From NCBI RefSeq assembly GCF_015223435.1, contig NZ_VHKO01000012.1, positions 1-64,000 on the forward strand: a DNA stretch of 64,000 nucleotides. The letters run 5' to 3'. The position numbers and the translations under genes were made by a program. The notes beneath the pieces were generated by a model. The model made no database searches, was not told where the DNA came from, and saw only the letters and a program-made list of their open reading frames with translations. This DNA comes from Vibrio hibernica (lineage in GTDB: Bacteria > Pseudomonadota > Gammaproteobacteria > Enterobacterales > Vibrionaceae). Shown in pieces: positions 51,831 to 63,458 of this stretch (positions are counted from its first letter, which is position 1; every line of letters begins with the position of its first letter).

Positions 51831-53348
51831 ATGAATCAGATTGCAGCTAATCAATCGGAAAAAGATGAAAGCTCGAAAAGGCTATTAATTACGTTTTCCG
51901 TCATGCTTGCCACTATTATGCAAGCATTGGATACCACCATTGCTAATGTTGCTTTACCGCATATGCAAGGTGCGATGGGGGCGACTCAAGATCAAATTTC
52001 GTGGGTATTAACCTCTTATATCGTTGCGTCAGCCATTGTCATGCCATTAACCGGTTTTGTGGCGGCAAAAATTGGTCGTAAGCGATTATTTATCTACTCA
52101 GTTATTGGTTTTACGATTGCATCTGCATTGTGTGGCGCGGCTCAGTCGTTGGACCAGATTATTTTATTTCGCTTACTGCAAGGTATATTTGGCGCGAGCT
52201 TAGTGCCGCTTTCGCAAGCCGTATTGTTGGATACCTATCCTAAAGAGCAGCATGGTACGGCAATGGCGATGTGGGGTATGGGCGTTATGGTTGGGCCGAT
52301 ACTGGGGCCTTCACTTGGCGGCTGGTTAACCGAATATTATAATTGGCGTTGGGTATTTTATATTAATATCCCATTTGGGGCATTGGCATGGTTTGGGATC
52401 GCCGCGTATGTGAAAGAAACCAGCATTGAAGCGAAAAGAAAATTTGATATCTTTGGTTTTGCGCTAATTGGTATTGCGATTGGCTCATTACAATTATTTT
52501 TAGACCGAGGTGAATCTCAAAATTGGTTTTCAAGTATGGAAATCGTGATTGAAGCAGCTTTGGCTGGGTTGGCTTTTTATATGTTCCTTGTTCACATGTT
52601 TACAGCCAAAAAACCTTTCTTAGATCCCATCATGTTTAAAGATAGGAATTTCGTTGTTGGTTTGATTGTCGGTTTTATGATGGGGGTTGTGCTACTGGCA
52701 ACCATGGCATTATTGCCGCCATTTATGCAAGGTTTGATGGGATACCCAGTATTAGATGTTGGTTTCCTACTGACCCCGCGAGGCTTTGGCACTATGGCTG
52801 GTATGATGATTGTTGGCCGCTTAGCCAGAAAAGTTGATTTGCGTTATTTAATGGTGGTTGGAGTATTATTGATGATTCTCTCGCTCTGGGAAATGACACT
52901 TTTCACCGCAGAAGTCAGCTCTTGGGATATTGTTCGAACTGGTGTAATACAAGGTTTAGGTTTGGGTTTAGTCTTTGTACCATTATCCACCATGGCTTTC
53001 TCGACGTTAGCACCTAACTTTAGGACCGAAGGTACGGCATTATTTAGTTTGATCCGTAATATAGGCAGCAGTATCGGGATCTCGGTTGTGACTACGTATT
53101 TAGCACACCGAGTGCAGATTAACCATGAAACCTTTGCGCAGTATATAACCTCATTCAGTTTGCCGTTAAAAATGGCTTCGGAGCATGGTATGTATGATAT
53201 TTCCACTCAGGTTGGATTAATGTCTATTGATGCAGAGGTAAACCGACAAGCGGCTATTTTAGGGTATTTACAAGATTATCGCTTGATGATGTTTGTGTGC
53301 TTTATTATGTTGCCATTGTTGTTTTTACTCAAGCGAGCTAAAGATTAA
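51831..53348 (+). CDS. DHA2-family drug/proton antiporter (EmrB-like MFS)
   Basis: A 505-residue, 14-helix major-facilitator exporter. The family marks are LDTTIANVALPHMQGAMGA near TM1, the loop GRKRLF and the motif C segment GMGVMVGPILGPSLGG. INHETFAQYITSF-type sequence near the C-terminus is usual for EmrB. It is translated 24 bases after the adaptor gene. Substrate unknown; hydrophobic toxicants or bile salts are typical. Confidence 0.93.
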   Translation: MNQIAANQSEKDESSKRLLITFSVMLATIMQALDTTIANVALPHMQGAMGATQDQISWVLTSYIVASAIVMPLTGFVAAKIGRKRLFIYSVIGFTIASALCGAAQSLDQIILFRLLQGIFGASLVPLSQAVLLDTYPKEQHGTAMAMWGMGVMVGPILGPSLGGWLTEYYNWRWVFYINIPFGALAWFGIAAYVKETSIEAKRKFDIFGFALIGIAIGSLQLFLDRGESQNWFSSMEIVIEAALAGLAFYMFLVHMFTAKKPFLDPIMFKDRNFVVGLIVGFMMGVVLLATMALLPPFMQGLMGYPVLDVGFLLTPRGFGTMAGMMIVGRLARKVDLRYLMVVGVLLMILSLWEMTLFTAEVSSWDIVRTGVIQGLGLGLVFVPLSTMAFSTLAPNFRTEGTALFSLIRNIGSSIGISVVTTYLAHRVQINHETFAQYITSFSLPLKMASEHGMYDISTQVGLMSIDAEVNRQAAILGYLQDYRLMMFVCFIMLPLLFLLKRAKD

Positions 53349-53362
53349 TAGCTTCATCCATT

Positions 53363-53410
53363 AAAAATAAAAGGCCTAATATCAAATGAGATATTAAGCC
53401 TTTTATTTTA
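53363..53410. terminator. Terminator between the efflux operon and ychJ
   Basis: AAATAAAAGGC...GCCTTTTATTT with inner TAATATC/GATATTA and one mismatch. It lies between convergent genes. Confidence 0.88.
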
Positions 53411-53483
53411 TGTTCGTTTTATTTATCACCTTGATGATATTCAAATTACTTGAGACGTATCTTATATCAGTCTATTTGGTTTT

Positions 53484-53978
53484 TTAGCCACAACACTTTT
53501 TGAATTTTTTGCCACTCCCGCAAATGCAAGGGTCATTACGACCAATTTTTAAGCTTTCGATAGTTTGCGAAAGTCTAGGATCAGTAAGTGTTGGTTCTGG
53601 TGGCATAAAACCATCAATGTATGTCCAAAGCCCGTCTTCTTTCACAAAACGCGAATGTTCATGTAAACAGACCTCTTGTTCATCCTCTTTGAAATAAGCT
53701 TTAAATTCTACATAGCCTTGATCATTATCAACAGCGCTCGTGCTTAACACTTCTAACCGACACCATTGGCTTTCAATTGAATCAATAATCGCAGTACGTT
53801 GTTCTTCAGCATGACAAGAGGAATGATAAGTCTCGACAACAAAATCAGCCAGTTTTAGCTCATGGGCAGAGTAACGTGCCCGCATGAGTTGTTCAGGCTG
53901 CTTTGCTTGCGTGCGATCGTTATGAATAGGCTGACAGCATTGTGAGTAGGTAAGGTTACTACAACAAGTGCAAAGCAT
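53484..53978 (-). CDS. ychJ: YchJ family protein with SEC-C motifs
   Basis: A 164-residue protein. The C-terminal SEC-C zinc motif is [17 protein letters not shown], and a related Cys-rich segment [15 protein letters not shown] begins the protein. The middle is an NTF2-like fold ([29 protein letters not shown]). Function is unknown; some SEC-C domains bind SecB. No clear partner nearby. Confidence 0.92.
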   Translation of the reverse strand: MLCTCCSNLTYSQCCQPIHNDRTQAKQPEQLMRARYSAHELKLADFVVETYHSSCHAEEQRTAIIDSIESQWCRLEVLSTSAVDNDQGYVEFKAYFKEDEQEVCLHEHSRFVKEDGLWTYIDGFMPPEPTLTDPRLSQTIESLKIGRNDPCICGSGKKFKKCCG

Positions 53979-54017
53979 AGAATATCTCTTCTTTTAGGGC
54001 TATTTATGTTGGGGAGG

Positions 54018-54752
54018 TCATTTATTGCTAATAAATTGACGTGTTTGTAATGACGTTGATTCTGGCGTACAAACTAAAACGGAGCCTTGTTCATACCAAT
54101 CGCCTAATACAATACGAGTGGCAGTGCCATCATTAGTTTCAAGGCTATGAACAAAAGGGCGATGAGTATGCCCATGGATCATTTGAGTGACATGATAAGA
54201 CTCTAGAACTCGTACCACTTCACTTGGCGTGACATCCATAATGTTCATTTGTTTGGTTTGTTTGACTTGTTTGGCTTTATTTTGAACGTGAGACACAATC
54301 TTTTGACGAATAAATAATGGAATACGTTTAAATAAGAATTGCAGCCAAGGTTGATGAACTTTAGCCCTGAAATTTTGATAGTTTTCATCTAATGTGCATA
54401 AGGTATCACCATGCAATATGACGGTTGGCTTACCATAAAGATCAACTAAGCAAACATCATCTAACAGTATGATTCCAGTTTGTCGGCAAAATGCTTTTCC
54501 GAGTAAGAAATCCCTATTTCCCTGAATGAAATAACAAGCGACACCTTGTTGAGTTAATGTCGAAAAAGCCTCTTTAATGGTTTGGCTAAATAGAGAATTA
54601 TCATCATCACCAATCCAAAATTCAAATAAATCGCCTAAAACATATAAAGATTCGGCTTGTGGAGCTTCGGTTTGCATAAAGTGCAGGAAGCAAGCCGTAA
54701 TATCTGGGCGTAGAGGTGAAAGATGTAAGTCTGCAATAAAAAGCGTTGTCAT
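54018..54752 (-). CDS. lpxH: UDP-2,3-diacylglucosamine diphosphatase
   Basis: A 244-residue calcineurin-like phosphoesterase hydrolysing UDP-diacylglucosamine to lipid X in lipid A synthesis. The metal motifs [33 protein letters not shown] and HGHTHRP are all present. Start ATG 54752 ([11 protein letters not shown]) fits the family; the frame opens 31 codons further up without similarity. It lies downstream of ppiB, separated by a hairpin. Confidence 0.96.
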   Translation of the reverse strand: MTTLFIADLHLSPLRPDITACFLHFMQTEAPQAESLYVLGDLFEFWIGDDDNSLFSQTIKEAFSTLTQQGVACYFIQGNRDFLLGKAFCRQTGIILLDDVCLVDLYGKPTVILHGDTLCTLDENYQNFRAKVHQPWLQFLFKRIPLFIRQKIVSHVQNKAKQVKQTKQMNIMDVTPSEVVRVLESYHVTQMIHGHTHRPFVHSLETNDGTATRIVLGDWYEQGSVLVCTPESTSLQTRQFISNK

Positions 54753-54847
54753 TTGGCTTCGATCATCATTTAGTGGGGAGCGACTTGAGTCATTACTAGG
54801 GTAGGGCAAAAGGAGTGAAAGATAAACAATAGTAATGATAGGCACAT

Positions 54848-54873
54848 AAAAGGGAGAACACTGTCTCCCTTTT
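54848..54873. terminator. Hairpin terminator after ppiB
   Basis: AAAAGGGAGA pairs perfectly with TCTCCCTTTT around a six-base loop. On the minus strand it falls between ppiB and lpxH, with only four T, so some read-through is likely. Confidence 0.7.
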
Positions 54874-54893
54874 TTGTGGGTAACTCTGAAGAA

Positions 54894-55388
54894 TTACGCT
54901 TCGATTGTTGTACCAGTAATCAATACGTCTTCTAGTGGAACATCTTGATGCATACCGTAAGAACCCGTGTTTACATTTTTGATTTTTTCTACGATATCCA
55001 TACCTTCAACTACTTCGGCAAATACGCAGTAACCCCAGCCATTCATTGATTCAGATTTAAAATCAAGGAAAGTATTATCGTTTACGTTAATAAAAAACTG
55101 TGAACTCGCTGAATGCGGTTCCATAGTACGAGCCATCGCTAGCGTGCCTGTTTTATTGCTTAGGCCATTGCTTGCTTCATTTTGAATCGTTGCACGAGTG
55201 GTCTTCTCTTTAAGGCCAGATGTCATGCCGCCACCTTGAACCATAAACCCATCAATAACACGGTGAAAAAGAGTATTGTCGTAGAAACCATCTTGGCAAT
55301 ATTGTAAGAAGTTAGCACTGGTTAATGGCGCTTTTTCTTCGTTAAGTTGGATTTTGATATCACCGAAATTAGTATGAAGGATGATCAT
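54894..55388 (-). CDS. ppiB: Peptidyl-prolyl cis-trans isomerase B (cyclophilin)
   Basis: A 164-residue cytoplasmic cyclophilin with no signal peptide. [14 protein letters not shown] contains the catalytic Arg, and [17 protein letters not shown] and [14 protein letters not shown] follow. Divergent from cysS, as in enterics. Confidence 0.96.
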   Translation of the reverse strand: MIILHTNFGDIKIQLNEEKAPLTSANFLQYCQDGFYDNTLFHRVIDGFMVQGGGMTSGLKEKTTRATIQNEASNGLSNKTGTLAMARTMEPHSASSQFFINVNDNTFLDFKSESMNGWGYCVFAEVVEGMDIVEKIKNVNTGSYGMHQDVPLEDVLITGTTIEA

Positions 55389-55543
55389 GGTGTAGTCCTT
55401 TCTATATTGAGTTTAATGAGGTTGAGATGGCGCAATTTTATAGTAACTTTAGGTGAAAGCAACTGTAAGACTCATCGGATGAAGGTTTGCTTAGATGAAT
55501 GCTTAATAAAACAGCAGATAAGGGAATGAAACTATGTATGGTT

Positions 55544-55572
55544 ATCGACTTACTTTTCTCTTTGAGTATAAT
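55544..55572 (+). promoter_or_regulatory. Putative cysS promoter
   Basis: A perfect -10 TATAAT (55567-55572) and a weak -35 ATCGAC (55544-55549), 17 bases apart, about 40 bases before the cysS ATG. Confidence 0.5.
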
Positions 55573-55611
55573 TAAGGATTCGAATGTTTCCCCAACAAAT
55601 AGATAGAGATC

Positions 55612-56994
55612 ATGTTAAAAATTTATAATACATTGACCCGACAAAAAGAGGAATTCAAACCCATTCATGCTGGCAAAATTTGCATGTATGTTTGTGGGGT
55701 AACGATTTATGATCTCTGTCATATTGGCCATGGGCGTACTTTTGTGTCTTTTGATGTTGTTTCTCGTTATTTACGTTTCTTGGGGTATGACCTCAATTTT
55801 GTCCGTAATATTACTGACATCGACGATAAAATTATTAAGCGTGCGGCTGAAAATAATGAAAGCTGTGATGTTTTAACCGAGCGCTTAATTGGCGAAATGT
55901 ATACTGACTTTGATGCGCTAAATATCAAGCGACCGGATATTGAACCACGCGCCACACATTATATTAAAGAAATCATTGAACTAGTCGAAAAGCTGATTGA
56001 ACGCGGTTTTGCTTATGTGGCAAGCAATGGCGATGTGATGTTTGAAGTGAAAAAATTCGAACAATACGGGAAACTATCAGGGCAAGATCTTGACCAGCTT
56101 CAAGCCGGTGCGCGTGTCGATATTGAAAGTGCGAAACGTAGTCCTATGGATTTTGTGGTTTGGAAAATGTCGAAACCGGGTGAACCGACGTGGGAGTCAC
56201 CTTGGGGGCCAGGTCGTCCTGGTTGGCATATTGAATGTTCAGCCATGAACTCATCTATTTTAGGTAATCACTTTGATATTCATGGCGGTGGTTCTGATCT
56301 ACAATTTCCGCATCATGAAAATGAAATTGCTCAATCGTGCTGTGCACACGACACACCCTATGTGAATACGTGGATGCACAGTGGCATGGTGATGATTGAT
56401 CGAGAGAAAATGTCGAAATCATTAGGCAATTTTTTTACGATTCGTGATGTATTAAAGCATTATGATTCTGAAACTGTGCGCTACTTTCTTATGTCAGGAC
56501 ATTATCGTAGTCAATTGAATTACAGCGAAGAAAACCTCAACCAAGCTCGTGCTTCTCTTGAGCGTTTATATACCTCTCTACGTGGATTGGATTTCTCGGT
56601 TGCTCCTGCTGGTGGCGAAGAGTTTGTCGCTCGTTTTAGCGCGGCAATGAACGATGATTTCAATACACCAGAAGCTTATTCGGTGTTGTTTGATATGGCG
56701 CGTGAGATTAATCGCTTAAAAACCATTGATATCTCAAAAGCTTCTAAATTGGGTGCATTAATGCGTGAGTTGGCCGATGTGATTGGTATTTTATATCAAA
56801 CGCCAGAAAGTTTTTTACAAGGCGAGGCAAGTTCAGATGATGAAACGGCTGAAATTGAAGCTTTGATTAAACTGCGTAATGATTCTCGTGCATCTAAAGA
56901 TTGGGCTAATGCTGATCTCGCTCGCGATAAATTAAATGAATTAGGTATTGAACTGGAAGATGGCTCGGAAGGGACGACGTGGCGTCGTAAGTAG
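55612..56994 (+). CDS. cysS: Cysteinyl-tRNA synthetase
   Basis: A 460-residue class I synthetase. The zinc Cys is in [10 protein letters not shown], the HIGH motif is [12 protein letters not shown], the WHIECSAM and HHENEIAQS zinc residues follow, and the KMSKS loop is [10 protein letters not shown]. The C-terminal helical domain is complete. A good terminator lies just downstream. Confidence 0.97.
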   Translation: MLKIYNTLTRQKEEFKPIHAGKICMYVCGVTIYDLCHIGHGRTFVSFDVVSRYLRFLGYDLNFVRNITDIDDKIIKRAAENNESCDVLTERLIGEMYTDFDALNIKRPDIEPRATHYIKEIIELVEKLIERGFAYVASNGDVMFEVKKFEQYGKLSGQDLDQLQAGARVDIESAKRSPMDFVVWKMSKPGEPTWESPWGPGRPGWHIECSAMNSSILGNHFDIHGGGSDLQFPHHENEIAQSCCAHDTPYVNTWMHSGMVMIDREKMSKSLGNFFTIRDVLKHYDSETVRYFLMSGHYRSQLNYSEENLNQARASLERLYTSLRGLDFSVAPAGGEEFVARFSAAMNDDFNTPEAYSVLFDMAREINRLKTIDISKASKLGALMRELADVIGILYQTPESFLQGEASSDDETAEIEALIKLRNDSRASKDWANADLARDKLNELGIELEDGSEGTTWRRK

Positions 56995-57013
56995 TTTTGT
57001 ATATTTTTAATAG

Positions 57014-57040
57014 AAGGCTGGTCGTTAACCAGCCTTTTTT
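57014..57040 (+). terminator. cysS terminator
   Basis: AAGGCTGGT and ACCAGCCTT form nine perfect pairs around a five-base loop, then T-run. Confidence 0.93.
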
Positions 57041-57089
57041 ATAACGCTATATTTTAATAATAACTTTAAATATTACATAGGTATTTTTC

Positions 57090-57668
57090 GTGGCTCAGAT
57101 GTATTTTTACTACTCGGCAATGAATGCGGGTAAGTCGACTACTTTACTCCAATCTTCTTTTAACTATCGTGAACGTGGTATGAATGCGGTAATTTTTACG
57201 GCTGAAATAGACAACCGAAATGGTGTGGGCATCGTCAGTTCACGTATTGGTTTACAGTCTGATGCACATTTATATAATTCGACAACCGATATGTTTGATG
57301 CGATTAATACCTTACATCAAGATGAAAAAATTCATTGTATCATGATTGATGAATGTCAGTTTTTGTCGAAACAACAAGTCTATCAATTAACTGAGGTCGT
57401 GGATAAGTTACATGTGCCTGTTCTTTGTTATGGTTTACGCAGTGACTTTTTAGGTGAGCTTTTTGAGGGTAGCCAATATTTATTGGCGTGGGCAGATAAA
57501 CTGATTGAACTTAAAACGATTTGTCATTGTGGCCGCAAAGCTAATATGGTGGTGCGTTTAGATGAAAGTGGTCGAGCCATTGCCGAAGGTGACCAAGTGG
57601 CCATTGGTGGTAATGATCGCTATGAATCGGTTTGCCGAGTGCATTATAAAGAAGCACTAGGAAAATAG
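57090..57668 (+). CDS. tdk: Thymidine kinase
   Basis: A 192-residue type II thymidine kinase. P-loop [23 protein letters not shown] with the catalytic Glu region, [24 protein letters not shown], and the zinc cysteines in CHCGRKA with a late CRVHYKEAL. The GTG start gives the family N-terminus ([11 protein letters not shown]). In enterics tdk neighbours hns; here they are 17 kb apart. Confidence 0.96.
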   Translation: MAQMYFYYSAMNAGKSTTLLQSSFNYRERGMNAVIFTAEIDNRNGVGIVSSRIGLQSDAHLYNSTTDMFDAINTLHQDEKIHCIMIDECQFLSKQQVYQLTEVVDKLHVPVLCYGLRSDFLGELFEGSQYLLAWADKLIELKTICHCGRKANMVVRLDESGRAIAEGDQVAIGGNDRYESVCRVHYKEALGK

Positions 57669-57690
57669 ATAAACGTTGTGCCATTAGCAT

Positions 57691-57720
57691 AAAAAACCGC
57701 AGATTGATCTGCGGTTTTTT
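57691..57720. terminator. Bidirectional terminator after tdk
   Basis: AAAAAACCGCAGA and TCTGCGGTTTTTT form 13 perfect pairs with a TTGA loop, between tdk and the convergent ATP-grasp gene. Confidence 0.95.
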
Positions 57721-57754
57721 ATTTAGGCTTTATAGTTTTAGGTTTTTGATAACT

Positions 57755-58726
57755 TTAGAACTGTGGTTTGGCTGAAAAGTGCTTTGCAGCATAAGCAACA
57801 CGTTCAGCAGGTTTTGGATACTCTAATGGCACGCCTAAGTTCTCAATATGATGTAAGCGAGGCAGAAGACCTGCACCATTGGCGATCTGAATAGCAAGCC
57901 CAGGGCGAGCATTTAACTCCAGTACCATTGGACCTTCTTCTTTGTCGAGTACCATGTCTGTCCCCATATACCCTAATCCAGTCATCTCCCACGCGCTTGA
58001 TGCGAGAGTGAGTAGTTTCTCCCAATTTGGGACCACTAGTTCATTCAGTGGTTTATCGGTATCTGGGTGATGAGAAATAGGGTGGTCAAACTGAACCGCC
58101 CGAACCGCACGGCCCGTTGCAATATCCAACCCCACGCCAACTGCGCCTTGGTGTAAATTCGCTTTACCATCAGATGCTGCCGTTGAGCAACGCATCATGG
58201 CCATAACTGGGTAGCCTTTAAATACGATTACTCGAATATCAGGAACACCTTCATAGCTAAAGCCATCGAAAGAGACATCATCAAATTTTATTAAGTTCTC
58301 TACGACTGCAACATCATTTTTACCGCCAAGTGAAAATAAACCAGCTAAAGCATTACTGATATGGCGCTCAACATCTTGCTCATTAATGGCTTGACCAGAC
58401 GGTTTTATATAAACCCCATCTTTATGTGAAATGACAACTAAAATGCCTTTCCCACCAGAGCCTTGTGCGGGCTTAATTACAAATCCAGGCCAATCTTTTA
58501 CCATGGTATGAATTCGTTTTACTTCAGCTTGTTGACCGATGACACCAATCAGTTTAGGTACGGTTGCGCCATGTTGCTGGGCAATGATTTTAGTTTTGAG
58601 CTTATCATCAACTAACGGGTATTTAGAACGATCATTATAACGACTGATAAAGGCGCTATTACGCTTGTTCATTCCCATTATGCCTTTTGCATTCAGCTTC
58701 TGCGGTGAAGTAAACATTGAAAACAT
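57755..58726 (-). CDS. ATP-grasp ligase, alpha-L-glutamate ligase-like
   Basis: A 323-residue ATP-grasp enzyme. ATP-binding PGFVIKPAQGSGGKGILVV (about 74-92), PDIRVIVFKGYPVMAMMR, and the metal-binding end LELNARPGLAIQIANG are clear. Databases call such proteins alpha-L-glutamate ligase-like, or sugar-transferase-associated ATP-grasp. The chemistry is predicted to be amide or ester ligation to an amino-acid or peptide carboxylate; the substrate is unknown. Its ATG is 3 bases after the transglutaminase-7TM stop, so the two are tightly coupled. Last gene of the three-gene operon; its end meets the tdk terminator. Confidence 0.88.
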   Translation of the reverse strand: MFSMFTSPQKLNAKGIMGMNKRNSAFISRYNDRSKYPLVDDKLKTKIIAQQHGATVPKLIGVIGQQAEVKRIHTMVKDWPGFVIKPAQGSGGKGILVVISHKDGVYIKPSGQAINEQDVERHISNALAGLFSLGGKNDVAVVENLIKFDDVSFDGFSYEGVPDIRVIVFKGYPVMAMMRCSTAASDGKANLHQGAVGVGLDIATGRAVRAVQFDHPISHHPDTDKPLNELVVPNWEKLLTLASSAWEMTGLGYMGTDMVLDKEEGPMVLELNARPGLAIQIANGAGLLPRLHHIENLGVPLEYPKPAERVAYAAKHFSAKPQF

Positions 58727-58729
58727 GGC

Positions 58730-60238
58730 TTAGTCCTCCGCAAGTGGTTTGAATCTTTTTAACTCAAGTAAGCGATATCCAGTGTAATTACCAAGCGCTA
58801 GGATACAGGCCAAGATAATGAACTGAGTACCAATAAAGTTAAAGGTGAAATGTTGAACATAAGAATTCGTCATTGCTAGATAGATAATCACAGCCGTAAA
58901 CAATGATCCACCACCTTGCATTAAGACTTCTTTCGCTCCTTCTTCTTCCCAAAGAATCGACATACGTTCAATGGTCCACGATAAAATAATCATCGGGAAG
59001 AAGGTAATGGTTAGGCCTTGAGTTAGGCCGATATTAAACGCCACAATAGTGAATACTGAAATGATCAATATTACCGTTATAATGACCGCAGATATTCGGG
59101 ATACAAGCAGTAAATTCAGCTTAGATAAATAGCCTCGAATTACCAGACCGGTTCCGACAATCAATAAAAAACCGACAATACCGGGTAGTAATTGAGTCTG
59201 CACAAACGCAACCGCAATCAATACTGGCATAAAAGTACCAGAGGTTTTTAAACCAATTAAGACTCGCAAGAAAACCACAATTAATGCACCAATCGGGATA
59301 AGCATAATGGTCTTAAACATTGACTGTTCTTCAAGCGGTAAGCTATGAATAGAGAAATTGAGCAAGTTATCAGCAACAATTTTTTGTTTCGTGGCATTAT
59401 TTGGCGATACATCGTGAGAAAGCATAGAGAAGTAAACTTTACTTTGTTTGCCTCCGATCACATCGAGTAATGAAACGTTAGACTCATCCCAGATAAGCAT
59501 ATTATCAGTGACGCCTTGTACGTTTGTTTCTGAGTTAAATAATGTCCATGCTTCGCCATCCCATACTTCAATCATAGGAATAATAGATTGACGACGACGG
59601 CCATCTTCCATCTCTACAACGCCCACGGTTTTACTGTAAATATTGGATGTCGCTAACAATTTAGAAATCGCATCTACTTTGGCGAAATCATCCAGCAATA
59701 ATGAAGCATTTTGATTATCGGGATCATTAAACTGCTTAATGATTTCACGTGTTAATGTGCTGTTATCTGAAGAACGAGCCGATGCTTGTTCTAAAATTGA
59801 TGTAGCGGCGGCTTGTTGAGGCCCGGTAAAGGTTGGCTCAATAAGATCTTTATCTATGGGTGGAACCGTTGAAACACGTGCTTGAGGGTCGACTAAAAAC
59901 TGTGTTTTATAATAAATAGTCTGTGGGCCACTGGCATGACGGATGGACCATTCGGCGCGACGGCCAGTGTCTGTATTGATATATGAAAGTCCATAACCTG
60001 AAGAGGATGCACTTTCATCAACCAGAGTAAATCCGTTTTGAGTATGTGGTGCGGCCAGTGAGACTTTTACTGGGCCATCAGAGGCAATAAATTCGACTCG
60101 GGCTTCAACGTCCCAAACTTGTCGCGTTTCACCTGGAGTCCAAGGAACACCATAGTCTTGATGACGCATAACACTGAGAGTTATCCCTGCGGCGACAAGA
60201 ATGGCAATGAGAAAATAAAATGGCACTCTAGACGTCAT
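58730..60238 (-). CDS. Inactive transglutaminase fused to a seven-helix membrane domain
   Basis: A 502-residue membrane protein. One N-terminal helix (about 7-24) precedes a periplasmic part of about 280 residues containing a transglutaminase-like fold. In the segment SIIPMIEVWDGEAWTLFNSETN the catalytic His and Asp positions are Met and Asn, and no Cys of the triad is seen, so it is probably a binding domain. Seven helices follow (about 310-490), ending in a short basic cytoplasmic tail. This is the PF14400/PF14402-type architecture. It is encoded between the retropepsin lipoprotein and the ATP-grasp ligase, 87 bases after the former. Confidence 0.88.
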   Translation of the reverse strand: MTSRVPFYFLIAILVAAGITLSVMRHQDYGVPWTPGETRQVWDVEARVEFIASDGPVKVSLAAPHTQNGFTLVDESASSSGYGLSYINTDTGRRAEWSIRHASGPQTIYYKTQFLVDPQARVSTVPPIDKDLIEPTFTGPQQAAATSILEQASARSSDNSTLTREIIKQFNDPDNQNASLLLDDFAKVDAISKLLATSNIYSKTVGVVEMEDGRRRQSIIPMIEVWDGEAWTLFNSETNVQGVTDNMLIWDESNVSLLDVIGGKQSKVYFSMLSHDVSPNNATKQKIVADNLLNFSIHSLPLEEQSMFKTIMLIPIGALIVVFLRVLIGLKTSGTFMPVLIAVAFVQTQLLPGIVGFLLIVGTGLVIRGYLSKLNLLLVSRISAVIITVILIISVFTIVAFNIGLTQGLTITFFPMIILSWTIERMSILWEEEGAKEVLMQGGGSLFTAVIIYLAMTNSYVQHFTFNFIGTQFIILACILALGNYTGYRLLELKRFKPLAED

Positions 60239-60325
60239 AATGATTCCTTAAATCTGTCTATGAACTGGTAGTGTTTTAGTATATCTAATTTTATGGATAT
60301 CTAGTTGATATTATTTAATGACGGC

Positions 60326-61102
60326 TTATTTTATATCTGACTTTTTTTGGGGTTTTTGGATGAATTTTCGGCTTACATCCACAACTGCAATATCTTGGAT
60401 GAACTCTCTACCGAGTAATATTGGGTAATCCATTTGAGAACGGTCAGCAAGTGTAAACTGTGCCTTTTCATGTATTGAACCAATTTTAATCCACAATTCA
60501 ACCACTGCGCGGCGCTCTAGTTTTTTATCTTCAGTTGATTGACGAATTTTGACATGACGAATAATAGGCGCTTCAACCCATTTTCTGGCTTCAGGATCGT
60601 TGTCATCTAAAACATGAAATCTTACCCAACGTTTGCCATTACGGTCGAATTCTTGCATATCTGCCGCATTAATAGAGGAGGTAGTCGCGCCAGTATCTAT
60701 ACGGGCGGTAAATTCCGATTTAATGACATCAATATAAAGATATTCTAAAGAACCGAGTGCAACCATGCCTGCTTTTAAATCAGGAACTGTACTCGCGAGT
60801 AAAGTAGGATTGGGCGTGTTGGGGGCGGGGTTTTTCGCTTGTACGGTAACGGTTCTTATGTGACGTTGATTTTTTTTAAGCGTTTCCACTTCATTGCTTA
60901 AATTAATAATCGATGCTTCTAAACTTTCAATGTAATCCGTTTGATTACTTAAATTTAAATTAATTTCTTGCAGCTGAGAGGAAAGTTTTTGCTCACTTTC
61001 GGACATAGCATCAATTGTTTTCTTTGAGTACTCATCACTATTCATTAATGCACAACCAGAAAGCAGTAATAAAGGTGTAAGACTTGCGATTTTTTTTAAC
61101 AT
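60326..61102 (-). CDS. Retropepsin-like lipoprotein
   Basis: A 258-residue lipoprotein. The signal peptide MLKKIASLTPLLLLSGC has a lipobox (LSGC) with Cys17. A coiled coil (about 28-80, MSESEQKLSSQLQEIN and SLEASIINLSNEVE) leads to a Pro-rich linker and a retropepsin-like domain with ARIDTGATTSS and YPILLGREFI. It is paralogous to the shorter secreted protein at 25055; both share RIDTGATTSS and FTL.DR.Q in matching positions. First gene of the operon. Such proteins are often mislabelled ATP-dependent zinc proteases. Confidence 0.88.
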   Translation of the reverse strand: MLKKIASLTPLLLLSGCALMNSDEYSKKTIDAMSESEQKLSSQLQEINLNLSNQTDYIESLEASIINLSNEVETLKKNQRHIRTVTVQAKNPAPNTPNPTLLASTVPDLKAGMVALGSLEYLYIDVIKSEFTARIDTGATTSSINAADMQEFDRNGKRWVRFHVLDDNDPEARKWVEAPIIRHVKIRQSTEDKKLERRAVVELWIKIGSIHEKAQFTLADRSQMDYPILLGREFIQDIAVVDVSRKFIQKPQKKSDIK

Positions 61103-61150
61103 ACTAAGTAGTTGTTAACCTTTTAAGTAATGATGGACGTTTGATCATTA

Positions 61151-61192
61151 TTGATACGCTAAGTGCTTGTTAGCCAAAGTTTAGCGTATCTC
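61151..61192. other. Hairpin downstream of cmoB
   Basis: GATACGCTAA (61153-61162) and TTAGCGTATC (61181-61190) are perfect inverted copies around an 18-base loop. No T-run follows on the minus strand, so a terminator role is uncertain. Confidence 0.5.
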
Positions 61193-61244
61193 AATCTTGA
61201 CGTGAAGTGTGCAATATTTTGCTTGAGTGATTCGACTCATAAAA

Positions 61245-62216
61245 TTAAGGATTCGTGGCAATTAAGACAGCGCGACGTGGCGCAGGATAGCCTTCAATCG
61301 TTTTGTTTTCGTCGTTGGGATCTAAATAATCTGGTAATGAATTATGGGTCATCCAATCGGTAGTGCGTTGTTCGCCAACAGAGGTTACATTCTCATCAAC
61401 AATTTTAACGTTAATAAATCCACATTTTTCTAACCAAACTTTCAATGCTTTAGCTGATGGAAAGAAATAAACATTACGCATCTGAGCATAGCGATCAATT
61501 GGTACTAAAACGGCATTCTCATCACCATCAATAACCAGCGTTTCAAGAACTAACTCACCACCTGAGACTAATTGATTTTTAAGTTGATATAAATGATCGA
61601 GTGGTGAGCGGCGATGGTACAACACTCCCATACTAAAAACGGTATCAAATGCTTTCAGTTCCGGAAGTTGCTCAATGCCTAAAGGTAAAAGATGGGCGCG
61701 TTGTTCATTACCCATTAATTTACGAATGGCTTCAAATTGAATAAGGAAAAGGTGAGAAGGATCGATGCCAACGCACATACGAGCACCAGCACCAAGCATG
61801 CGCCACATGTGATAACCATTGCCACAACCTACATCTAATACAGAGCGGTGCGTTAAATCAGAAATATGGGGTAAAACGCGATCCCATTTCCAATCGGAGC
61901 GCCATTCAGTATCAATATCTAGCCCATGAATGTGGTAGGGACCTTTACGCCAGGGATGAAAGGTTCGTAATAGGCTTTCGAGTTTTTTTTGCTCGCCGAA
62001 TGAAATGGGCTGATCATTGTTAATTCGAACTTCATTGCACAAATCAATCTCGTCGGGTGCTTGGTCGGAAATTTTATTTAACGCTTTCACCCAGCGTTCA
62101 AAATCACCATGTTCGGCATTTTGCCAATCCGTTAATTGCTGAGGCAACATATTTAACCAAGACTGTAAACGAGGTTCCTGGGCAATGAGTTGATAGAAAT
62201 TAGCAAAGTTAAACAT
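61245..62216 (-). CDS. cmoB: tRNA U34 carboxymethyltransferase CmoB
   Basis: A 323-residue enzyme transferring the carboxymethyl group of carboxy-SAM to 5-hydroxyuridine 34 of tRNA, giving cmo5U. Motif I is [17 protein letters not shown], and the family run [13 protein letters not shown] and [16 protein letters not shown] precede and follow it. The N-terminal [12 protein letters not shown] is as in enterics. Downstream of cmoA by 59 bases on the same strand. Confidence 0.96.
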   Translation of the reverse strand: MFNFANFYQLIAQEPRLQSWLNMLPQQLTDWQNAEHGDFERWVKALNKISDQAPDEIDLCNEVRINNDQPISFGEQKKLESLLRTFHPWRKGPYHIHGLDIDTEWRSDWKWDRVLPHISDLTHRSVLDVGCGNGYHMWRMLGAGARMCVGIDPSHLFLIQFEAIRKLMGNEQRAHLLPLGIEQLPELKAFDTVFSMGVLYHRRSPLDHLYQLKNQLVSGGELVLETLVIDGDENAVLVPIDRYAQMRNVYFFPSAKALKVWLEKCGFINVKIVDENVTSVGEQRTTDWMTHNSLPDYLDPNDENKTIEGYPAPRRAVLIATNP

Positions 62217-62275
62217 AAAATTTATTTCTTTTATTAAGTGTTGGTATGGATGTTCTGGGTAACTAATTCATATCA

Positions 62276-63458
<1,183 letters not shown>

